Positions 1-5,772 of a DNA stretch of 8,231 bases are shown piece after piece. A program made the translations under genes and the position numbers. The stretch's first letter is position 1; every line of letters starts with the position of its first letter. The DNA comes from Chloroflexota bacterium (lineage in GTDB: Bacteria; Chloroflexota; Dormibacteria; CF-121). Below the pieces are notes generated by a model. The model had not been told where the DNA came from. It saw nothing but the letters and a program-made list of their open reading frames with translations, and did no database searches. The stretch lies in the NCBI GenBank assembly GCA_005889285.1, contig VBFF01000077.1:1-8231 (forward strand), read 5' to 3'.

Positions 1-1
1 T

Positions 2-547
2 CGGGACGGCGCGCCGTCTCCCAGCCTGGACTTCGTCGAGAGCTGGCACGACCTCGATGGCTACCTCGAGGCAGTCGCCGAGAACGTGCGCATGGTTCGC
101 GCCGCGTTCGCGAATCCCGAAGAGGTCGTGGCGGTCTTCACCGCGCACAGTCTGCCGGCGCGCATCCTCGATAAGGGCGACCCCTACCAGGAGCAACTGC
201 TGCGCACCTCAGAGCTCGTCGCCGGACGGGCAGGCATCGAGCAATGGCGCTTTTCGTATCAGAGCCAGAGTCACACCGGGGAGCCCTGGCTCGGGCCGGA
301 CCTGGTCGAAACGGTCGAGGAGCTCGCGGCCCAGGGTCACCGCTCGATCCTGGTGGCATCGGTCGGGTTCATCGCCGACCACCTCGAGATCTTCTACGAC
401 ATCGACATCGAGGCGAAGGAGCGGGCGGAAGCGCTCGGTATCGAGTTGCGGCGCACGCCGATGCTTAATGCCGATCCCCGGTTAGCGCACGCGCTGCACG
501 CGCTGGTGGCGCAACGAGTCACGGCGAGGACGGCGGTGCCTTCGTGA
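2..547 (+). CDS. hemH: Ferrochelatase (coproporphyrin/protoporphyrin ferrochelatase), 3' part
   Basis: C-terminal 181 residues of a ferrochelatase; the 5' part lies outside the window. The enzyme inserts Fe2+ into a porphyrin near the end of haem synthesis. Seen: a FTAHSLP motif with the likely metal/proton-handling His at 146-148, WRFSYQSQSHTGEPWLGP in the middle, and VGFIADHLEIFYDIDIEA with the second conserved acidic residue (Glu, 386-388) near the end. The Ser after AH and the DHLEIFYDID form resemble the Bacillus-type monofunctional enzyme. In such organisms the substrate is usually coproporphyrin III (the name cpfC is also used), but the substrate is inferred here. The open frame runs from the window edge, and the upstream SWHDLDGYLEAVAENVR also fits the family. 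The stop TGA overlaps the start of the downstream ABC transporter gene, which suggests co-translation. Confidence 0.93.
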   Translation, partial: RDGAPSPSLDFVESWHDLDGYLEAVAENVRMVRAAFANPEEVVAVFTAHSLPARILDKGDPYQEQLLRTSELVAGRAGIEQWRFSYQSQSHTGEPWLGPDLVETVEELAAQGHRSILVASVGFIADHLEIFYDIDIEAKERAEALGIELRRTPMLNADPRLAHALHALVAQRVTARTAVPS

Positions 548-2328
548 TGTTTCTCTCCCGGATGCTGGCGATCACGCGCGGGCATCGCGGCTTGCTCGCG
601 ATCGCGGTGGCCGGGTCGGTGCTTTACACGGCGCTCAGCGTCTTGCCTGCCTTGATCATCCGCCAGATGCTGACGGTGCTATCCCGCCCGTCACCCGCCG
701 GCACCCTCGTGTTGCTCGGCATCGCCATGCTGGGCGCCACCGCGCTGATGGCCGTCGCCCGCTACCTCGAGGGCGGGTTCGGCCATATCGCCGCCTTCAA
801 GGTCCTGCACGACATGCGGATGCGGATCTACGAGCAACTGCAGCGACTTTCGATGGGATTCCATACGCGCCAACAGTCCGGGACGATCGCGGCCAAGGTG
901 ATCGGCGACGTCGAGACCATCGAATTCTTCACCGCGCACGCCGGCATCCAGCTGATCAGTGCCGCCACCGTTCCCTTCCTGCTGGGCATCTTGATGCTGC
1001 TCTTCAACTGGAAGCTGGCGCTGGTGGCACTCGCCCCGCTGGCCGTCATCCTGCTTATCCTCGTAGCCTTCCGTCGCTCTGCCTACCAGGCCTTCATGCG
1101 CTACCGCGACGAACTCGGCCGCCTGAACGGGATCATCATCGATTACATCCAGGGCGTTGGGGTGTTGAAGGCCTTTGCGGCCCTCGGCCACGCGCGGCGC
1201 GCCATCGACGAGCGCAGCGACCAGCTGAAGCAGGCCGCCACACGAGCCAACCTGATCCACACCTGGTATTTCTCCGGCGTCGAATGGATGGCGGCGATCC
1301 CGGTCGCGCTGGTCTTGCTGGTCGGCGGCCTGATGGCCCATGCGGGGGAGCTCGGCATCCCGGACCTGGTGCTCTTCGTGTTTCTGACGACGCAGCTCTA
1401 CCGGCCGGTCACCGAGCTCAACCGGCAGCTCGAAGGCTTGCGGAATGCGGAAGCCGCAACCGATCGGATCTTCGAGATCCTGAACGCGCCGATCGAGGTG
1501 CAGGAGTCACCGACCGCGCGGATTCCCAAGGACCCGCGCTACGACGTGGTCCTGGATCGTGTCACCTTCGCCTACGAAACTGGGCGACCGGTGCTGCATG
1601 ACGTGTCGATCGACCTCAGGGAAGGCTCGGTGCTCGCGCTGGTGGGGCCGAGTGGCGCCGGCAAAACGACCGTCGCGAACCTGATCGCCCGCTTCTGGGA
1701 CCCGCAGGAGGGTGCGGTCCGTCTTGGCGGGGTCGACCTTCGTGAGCTGCCGCTCGAGTACGTGCATCGGTCGATCAGCCTCGTCTTGCAGGACGTCTTC
1801 CTCTTCAACGACACGGTCGAAGCCAACGTCAAGGTTGGGAACCCGGAGGCCACCGAGGCACAGGTGGAGGCCGCGGCCCGCGCGGCCTACGCGCATGAGT
1901 TCATCGAGGAATTGCCGAAGGGCTACGACACGATCATCGGGGAGCGCGGCGTGAGGTTGTCTGGCGGGCAGAAGCAGCGAATCTCGATTGCGAGGGCGCT
2001 GCTGCACGACGCCCCCATCCTGATCCTCGATGAGGCGACGTCATCAGTGGATCCGGAGGCCGAGCACCTGATCCAGGCCGCGCTCGCCCGCCTCGTCGCC
2101 GAGCGAACCGTGCTGGTGATTGCTCACCGTCTTTCCACGATCCGCCAGGCGAGCGAGATCATCGTGCTGGACAAAGGCCGGGTCGTCCAGCGCGGCCGCC
2201 ACGATGACCTGGTCGACGCGCCCGGTCTCTACGCCACGCTCTACCGGGCGCAGCAGGTGGCCCGTCGTTGGGACGTGGCGACGTCGCAGCGCGCCGACGA
2301 CGAGAGGCTACCGCAAGCCGTCGATTAG
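547..2328 (+). CDS. Exporter-type ABC transporter, fused permease and ATPase
   Basis: 593-residue half-transporter expected to work as a membrane dimer that moves a substrate by ATP hydrolysis. The N-terminal ~310 residues form a type-1 exporter membrane domain with about six hydrophobic helices (roughly 16-40, 54-73, 130-152, 155-175, 246-266, 270-290). The C-terminal ATPase has Walker A GPSGAGKT (367-374), Q-loop Gln415, signature LSGGQ (471-475), Walker B ILILD ending at Asp495 with catalytic Glu496, and switch His527. All catalytic elements are present, so a homodimer could be active. The start is ATG 547, sharing one base with the ferrochelatase stop; GTG 544 would add one residue with a 4-base overlap. 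No strong Shine-Dalgarno sequence is visible, so translation probably depends on coupling. The substrate cannot be read from the sequence. Coupling to ferrochelatase makes porphyrin, haem or an iron chelate a reasonable guess; lipid or drug export is possible. The last 21 bp overlap the convergent minus-strand gene. Confidence 0.92.
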   Translation: MFLSRMLAITRGHRGLLAIAVAGSVLYTALSVLPALIIRQMLTVLSRPSPAGTLVLLGIAMLGATALMAVARYLEGGFGHIAAFKVLHDMRMRIYEQLQRLSMGFHTRQQSGTIAAKVIGDVETIEFFTAHAGIQLISAATVPFLLGILMLLFNWKLALVALAPLAVILLILVAFRRSAYQAFMRYRDELGRLNGIIIDYIQGVGVLKAFAALGHARRAIDERSDQLKQAATRANLIHTWYFSGVEWMAAIPVALVLLVGGLMAHAGELGIPDLVLFVFLTTQLYRPVTELNRQLEGLRNAEAATDRIFEILNAPIEVQESPTARIPKDPRYDVVLDRVTFAYETGRPVLHDVSIDLREGSVLALVGPSGAGKTTVANLIARFWDPQEGAVRLGGVDLRELPLEYVHRSISLVLQDVFLFNDTVEANVKVGNPEATEAQVEAAARAAYAHEFIEELPKGYDTIIGERGVRLSGGQKQRISIARALLHDAPILILDEATSSVDPEAEHLIQAALARLVAERTVLVIAHRLSTIRQASEIIVLDKGRVVQRGRHDDLVDAPGLYATLYRAQQVARRWDVATSQRADDERLPQAVD

Positions 2329-2622
2329 GAGCTGTCGAAGCGCTTCGAGGCGCTCGAATTCCTCCATGCTGAGCTTCGCGGTGTTCTTCAGGTTGTGCGG
2401 ATACTTGACCTTCTGCACTGCGTCGATCAGCGACTGCACCTGGGATTCGGTCAAGCGGTACTCGAAGTAGGAAATCGTTTCGCCATGGACCTGGCGCTGA
2501 AGCGGCAGATGGTGAATTGCCGCTTGTACTGGCTCCGGGTCGGTCTCGGCAAGGACCTCGGGTGTGCTCGACGTCTCTCGAAAGAGCTCTGCCGATCCTT
2601 CCAGCGAGACCCGCTTAAACAC
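2308..2622 (-). CDS. Uncharacterised 104-residue protein co-encoded with ParA
   Basis: I do not recognise a named family. The gene starts at GTG 2622 inside the last codons of parA (8-base overlap, GTGTTTAA), so the two are very likely one transcription unit and translationally coupled. The protein begins MFKRVSLEGSAELFRET, followed by a low-complexity, acidic/proline stretch (about 18-33). The second half, from ISYFEYRLTESQVQSLIDAV onward, looks like a short strand followed by helices and ends in an amphipathic helix rich in Glu, Leu and Arg (about 84-103). There is no signal peptide or membrane segment. Its position matches where a ParB or another ParA partner usually lies, but it is far shorter than ParB and has no visible ParB motif. 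A role as ParA partner, DNA-binding adaptor or cargo adaptor is inference. Its 3' end overlaps the convergent ABC gene by 21 bp. Confidence 0.75.
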   Translation of the reverse strand: MFKRVSLEGSAELFRETSSTPEVLAETDPEPVQAAIHHLPLQRQVHGETISYFEYRLTESQVQSLIDAVQKVKYPHNLKNTAKLSMEEFERLEALRQLLIDGLR

Positions 2623-3424
2623 GAGAGGCGACGGGCTGCTTTACCTCGACCGGGGCGGCCGGCGCGCGCTTGATGACCGCCTTGGCGAGGGCGCGATAGG
2701 CGTTGGCACCTTCGGAGCTGCCGGCGTACTGCAGGATCGACATCCCGGCCAGCGGCGTTTCGGCAAACCGGATGCTGTCCTTGATGACGACGTCGAAGAC
2801 GACGTCGCCATACCGCTCGCGAACCAGCTCCAGCACTTCCTGGGAATGCAGCGTCCTCGACTTGTGGATGGTCGCCAGGATGCCGCTGATGCGCAGCTGC
2901 GGGTTGAGCTTGGCCCGAACCCGCTCGATGGTGTTGTGCAGGAGCTGCATGCCCTTCATGCCGAAGTATTCGCACTGGAGCGGGATGACGACCTCGTTCG
3001 CGGCCACGAGCGCGTTGACGCAGAGCAGGCCGAGGGAGGGCGGGCAATCGATCACCATGAAGTCGTACTCTTCCTGGCCGGGTGCGAGCTTCTCCTTGAG
3101 GAAGGTCTCGCGGCCCATCTCGGAGACGAGCTGGATCTCGGCGCCCGAGAGCTCGATGTTCGAGGGAATGAAGTCGACCCCGAGGTTGCTGTGCTTGACC
3201 ACGTGGCCGAGGGTGACCTGGGGATCGAGGAGCAGGTGGTAAAGGGTGAGCTCGATCTGATCGGGCTGCTTGAAGCCCATGTTGATCGTCAGGTGGCCCT
3301 GGGGATCGAGGTCGATGAGGAGGACTCGCTTGCCGAGCTCAGCGAGCGCGCATCCCAGGTTCACCGCGGTGGTCGTTTTGCCAACCCCGCCTTTCTGATT
3401 GGCAATTGCGATGACTCTGCTCAA
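2615..3424 (-). CDS. parA: ParA/Soj-family partitioning ATPase
   Basis: 269-residue deviant-Walker ATPase of the ParA/Soj type, which binds DNA nonspecifically in its ATP dimer form and segregates or positions chromosomes, plasmids or protein complexes in the cytoplasm. Seen: deviant Walker A KGGVGKTT (11-18) with the signature Lys11, Walker A' LIDLDPQGHLT with Asp38 and Asp40, Walker B VIDCPPS (124-130), and the conserved PLQCEYFGMKGMQLL segment. Length is normal for Soj. I chose TTG 3424 because it gives the standard Soj beginning (MSRVIAIANQKGGVGKTTT) and follows an AGAGG (3441-3437) about 12 bases upstream. The upstream TTG at 3475 would place the start inside the promoter spacer and add 17 residues unlike the family. 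The next gene is the 104-residue protein; no parB or parS is visible nearby, so the system is either orphan or uses that protein. Confidence 0.93.
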   Translation of the reverse strand: MSRVIAIANQKGGVGKTTTAVNLGCALAELGKRVLLIDLDPQGHLTINMGFKQPDQIELTLYHLLLDPQVTLGHVVKHSNLGVDFIPSNIELSGAEIQLVSEMGRETFLKEKLAPGQEEYDFMVIDCPPSLGLLCVNALVAANEVVIPLQCEYFGMKGMQLLHNTIERVRAKLNPQLRISGILATIHKSRTLHSQEVLELVRERYGDVVFDVVIKDSIRFAETPLAGMSILQYAGSSEGANAYRALAKAVIKRAPAAPVEVKQPVASRV

Positions 3425-3463
3425 ACGGTGCTTAGACCTCTGTGCTGGAACGTGGTTGGCGCT

Positions 3464-3492
3464 ATTTAACGGCAATACGGCGGCCGCGTCAA
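3464..3492 (-). promoter_or_regulatory. Predicted sigma70-type promoter of parA
   Basis: On the minus strand, TTGACG (3492-3487) is followed after exactly 17 bases by TTAAAT (3469-3464). This is a close match to a housekeeping -35/-10 pair and unusually AT-rich for this GC-rich region. Transcription would begin near 3457, about 33 bases before the chosen TTG start of parA. The placement also argues against the longer parA start at 3475, which lies between the two boxes. Prediction from sequence only. Confidence 0.6.
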
Positions 3493-3501
3493 GCTTGAGC
3501 T

Positions 3502-3510
3502 TGTGGATAA
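3502..3510 (-). promoter_or_regulatory. DnaA-box match upstream of parA
   Basis: Read on the minus strand, this is TTATCCACA, identical to the consensus high-affinity DnaA box. It lies about 10 bases upstream of the predicted parA -35 box and between the divergent parA and membrane-protein genes. Only one copy is seen in this gap, so it is not an origin by itself. It could be a DnaA-responsive regulatory site or a chance match. Confidence 0.45.
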
Positions 3511-3536
3511 GAGTATTTCATAGACTGAGGGCTGCG

Positions 3537-4224
3537 ATGGTTTTCTACGCGCTGGCCGCGGCGGCCATCAGTGCGGCCTTTGCCCTGACGCTGTGGGTGC
3601 AGTATCGGTCGAAGCCACGCCCTTACTTGATGGCGTGGTCGGTGGCGCTGGCGATCTATGCGGTCGCTGCGCTGACCGAAGTGATCGGGGCCGCTGCGGG
3701 TTGGAGTCCGCTCCTTTATCGGACTTACTACTACTTCGGCGGCATCCTGGTCGTCGGTGTCCTCGCCCTCGGCACGATTTACCTGCTGGCGCCACGATTC
3801 GGCCGCACGGCTCTGCGCGTGCTCCTCGTCCTTGCCGCGGTTGGCCTGGCCGGCACGCTGGGCGCCCGCCTGCAGCCCACCCTGCTGCAGACCCACGCCG
3901 TCCCGTCCGTCGACACCATCCGCCTCGAACATGGCGCCTTCAATGCCGTCGCGATCCAGCGTCATCCTCATCGGCGGCGCGCTCTGGTCCGCCTACGGCG
4001 CCTGGCGGAAAGGCGGCGCCCAATCGCGGTTGGTGGCCAATATCCTGATCGCCGCCGGGGCCTTCATCGTGGCGGGCGCTTCCACGCTGACCCGCCTCTT
4101 CCACGTCTACGAGCTCTTCTACGTCGGCCAGGCGATCGGCGTGCTGGTCATGTTCGGCGGCTTTCTGGCCGCTCAGCGGGCGCCGCGGCGAGCGGCAAAC
4201 CTCAAGCCAGCGCCGTCGCGCTGA
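3537..4224 (+). pseudogene. Seven-helix membrane protein gene with apparent +1 frameshift
   Basis: I do not recognise the family. From ATG 3537, preceded by GAGGG at 3527-3531, frame 3 encodes a hydrophobic protein with helices at about residues 1-21, 33-52, 65-84 and 93-111 and a normal-looking stretch to AFNAVAIQ (residue 141, codon 3957-3959). After that the same frame turns into Arg/Pro-rich nonsense running without a stop to 4490. The adjacent frame instead resumes membrane-protein sequence at 3961 (VILIGGALWSAYGAW) with three more helices and ends at TGA 4222-4224. Removing one base near 3960 would give a continuous product of about 228 residues with seven helices, so the break is an extra base. 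It may be a real inactivating mutation or a sequencing/assembly error. No slippery sequence suggests programmed shifting. The gene diverges from parA across a gap of about 110 bp. Confidence 0.7.
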
Positions 4225-4237
4225 GGCCCCCACCCTA

Positions 4238-4298
4238 CCCTCCCCCGCAAGCGGGGGAGGGAGATTGCCTGACTGTCCCCGCAAGCGGGGGAGGGAGA
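4238..4298. repeat. Two-copy GC-rich palindromic (REP-like) repeat
   Basis: A perfect inverted repeat occupies 4238-4261: arms CCCTCCCCCGC and GCGGGGGAGGG around a central AA. A 22-base segment of it (4243-4264, core CCCCGCAAGCGGGG) recurs exactly at 4277-4298, giving a 34-base period. Such elements with a GCAAGC centre are scattered between genes in many GC-rich genomes and, when translated, give typical false PPPQAGEG peptides. The hairpin lies 13 bases after the membrane-protein stop and could hinder read-through or stabilise the mRNA end, but no T-run follows, so I do not call it an intrinsic terminator. Confidence 0.8.
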
Positions 4299-4323
4299 CA
4301 TTACAAAGAACTACCATTAGCTC

Positions 4324-4339
4324 GCCGTTGCACAACGGC
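4324..4339. promoter_or_regulatory. Inverted repeat, possible operator
   Basis: GCCGTTG and CAACGGC form perfect 7-base arms around CA. The site is 117 bases upstream of the aminotransferase start in an otherwise gene-free stretch. The size and symmetry fit a dimeric repressor site (LacI- or GntR-like), or a small RNA hairpin in the leader. No regulator gene is in the window, and I cannot place a convincing -35/-10 pair beside it. Confidence 0.3.
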
Positions 4340-4444
4340 AGGCAAGATGACGCACGGGATCACGTGTACCTGGTGGGCCGCGAACGACGGGCAGCCTCCG
4401 CCAGCAGCCGGCGACGGCCATGCGCCCGATCCGGATGCTCGTAT

Positions 4445-4451
4445 AAGGAGG
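4445..4451 (+). promoter_or_regulatory. Strong ribosome binding site of the aminotransferase gene
   Basis: AAGGAGG, a full Shine-Dalgarno core, sits 4 bases before ATG 4456 and fixes that start. From 4299 to here (about 150 bases) I see no gene, tRNA or recognised riboswitch, only the inverted repeat at 4324-4339 and an isolated CACGTG at 4361-4366. Confidence 0.8.
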
Positions 4452-4455
4452 CTCA

Positions 4456-5772
4456 ATGAAACTCGTCAAGGAATTTCCCGACAGCGATAGCCAGGAGGAG
4501 TGGCTGGCGCGCGAGCGCGCCCACCTCTCCCAGGTCCTCTACCGCTACACCCCGCTCGTCATCGATCACGCCCAGGGCTCGTATCTCTATACCGTCGATG
4601 GCCGCCGCTACCTCGATTTCGCGTCCGGCATCGGTGTCACCAACCTGGGCCACGGTCACCCCGAGGTGGTCAAGGCGGCCCACGAACAGCTCGATAAGCT
4701 GATGCATATTTCGGTCGTCGCCCATCACCAGCCGGCGATCGAGTTGGCGGAACGCATCGCCGCACTCGCGCCGGGCAACCTCGACAAGGTCTTCTTCTCG
4801 AACAGCGGGGCCGAAGCGGTGGAGGGCGCCATCAAGCTCGCCCGCTACACCACCGGGCGGCCCGGCCTGATCGCCTTCCAGGGCGCGTTCCATGGGCGGA
4901 CCTATGGGGCGCTCTCGCTGACTGCCTCGAAGGGCTACTACCGGGAGCGTTATGAGCCGCTCCTGCCGGCCGTTTATCACGTCCCCTATCCATATCCATA
5001 TCGCAATCCGACCGGACCGGATGAAGCGGCAACGCTCGACTACGTCTTCACCTTCATCGACGAAATGCTCGACACGCGCGTGCCGCCAAAGAACGTCGCC
5101 GCCTTCATCGTGGAGCCGGTCCTCGGTGAAGGGGGATACGTCGTACCGCCGCCGGCGTTCATGCCACGGCTGCGCGCCCTCTGCGACCGGCATGGCATCC
5201 TGCTCATCGCCGACGAGGTGCAATCTGGCTATGGACGCACCGGCAAGATGTTCGCCTCCGAGCACACCGGCGTCGTTCCCGACATCATGACGCTGGCCAA
5301 GTCGATCGCCTCCGGTCTGCCGCTGAGCGCGGTGGTCGCCACCTCGAAGTTGATGGATCAGTGGGAGCCGGCCGCGCACGGCTCGACCTTCGGTGGGAAT
5401 CCGGTGTCGTGTGCCGCCGCCATCGCGACCCTCGATGTCTTCGCGCGGGAGCACGTGCTGGCGAACGCGACGGAAAAGGGCGCCCAGCTCGTCAGCCGGC
5501 TGCGCGAGCTGCAGCGGCGGACGCCGGCGATAGGCGAGGTGCGCGGCCTCGGGTTGATGATCGGTATCGAATTGGTGACGCAGGAGGGGACTCCCGACAA
5601 GGACCTGCAGAAGAAGATCCGAAAGGTGTGCCTCGATTCCGGCATGGTGGTGTTGAGCTGCGGCCCGCACGACAACGTGCTGCGGCTGGTGCCGCCGCTC
5701 AATATTTCGCAAGCAGAGCTCGACGAAGGATGGGAGACCTTGAGTGGGGCGTTTCAGGAGGTGGCAGGATGA
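4456..5772 (+). CDS. Class-III PLP aminotransferase, 4-aminobutyrate/putrescine type
   Basis: 438-residue pyridoxal-phosphate enzyme that transfers a terminal amino group from an omega-amino acid or diamine to 2-oxoglutarate or pyruvate; cytosolic. Seen: [16 protein letters not shown] (115-130) for cofactor phosphate binding, FHGRT (145-149), [12 protein letters not shown] with Glu220 and Glu225, [13 protein letters not shown] with Asp253 facing the PLP ring nitrogen, the Schiff-base Lys282 in [16 protein letters not shown], and HGSTFGGNP with Thr311 at the phosphate of the partner subunit. Length is normal. The start follows a strong AAGGAGG. The stop overlaps the aldehyde dehydrogenase start (ATGA, 5769-5772), so the two are translationally coupled. 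That partner and a downstream ureohydrolase favour 4-aminobutyrate (gabT-like) or putrescine as substrate. Other members act on ornithine, acetylornithine, 5-aminovalerate or beta-alanine, so the exact substrate is not settled. Confidence 0.9.
   Translation: MKLVKEFPDSDSQEEWLARERAHLSQVLYRYTPLVIDHAQGSYLYTVDGRRYLDFASGIGVTNLGHGHPEVVKAAHEQLDKLMHISVVAHHQPAIELAERIAALAPGNLDKVFFSNSGAEAVEGAIKLARYTTGRPGLIAFQGAFHGRTYGALSLTASKGYYRERYEPLLPAVYHVPYPYPYRNPTGPDEAATLDYVFTFIDEMLDTRVPPKNVAAFIVEPVLGEGGYVVPPPAFMPRLRALCDRHGILLIADEVQSGYGRTGKMFASEHTGVVPDIMTLAKSIASGLPLSAVVATSKLMDQWEPAAHGSTFGGNPVSCAAAIATLDVFAREHVLANATEKGAQLVSRLRELQRRTPAIGEVRGLGLMIGIELVTQEGTPDKDLQKKIRKVCLDSGMVVLSCGPHDNVLRLVPPLNISQAELDEGWETLSGAFQEVAG

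Noticed and set aside
2564..3469. 301-codon open frame on the plus strand opposite parA
   Set aside because: It is the antisense of a clear ParA gene. The Asp/Glu/Leu-rich composition comes from the complementary codons.
4356..4371. CACGTG core as a possible parS site
   Set aside because: The flanks do not match the TGTTTCACGTGAAACA consensus. Only the 6-base centre fits, which is expected by chance.
4310..4420. tRNA-like look (TTAGCTC, then TTGCACAACGGCAG)
   Set aside because: I could not pair an acceptor stem, and there is no GTTCGAATC-type T-loop. No tRNA or known riboswitch can be supported.
3960..4490. Continuation of the membrane-protein frame through the repeats to 4490
   Set aside because: The residues are Arg/Pro-rich and include the typical false PPPQAGEG peptide from the palindromic repeat. 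The real C-terminal half is in the adjacent frame.
4986..5000. TATCCA short tandem repeat within the aminotransferase gene
   Set aside because: It encodes a Tyr-Pro-Tyr-Pro-Tyr stretch in a region where relatives have similar residues. It is too short to be meaningful.
4453..5712. 419-codon open frame on the minus strand opposite the aminotransferase
   Set aside because: It is the antisense shadow of a gene with a full set of catalytic motifs. Its protein is His/Arg/Asp-rich with no family features, a common artefact in high-GC DNA.
5361..5768. N-terminal extension of the aldehyde dehydrogenase
   Set aside because: It overlaps the aminotransferase in another frame and has no homology-like features. 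ATG 5769 has a good Shine-Dalgarno and an ATGA overlap.
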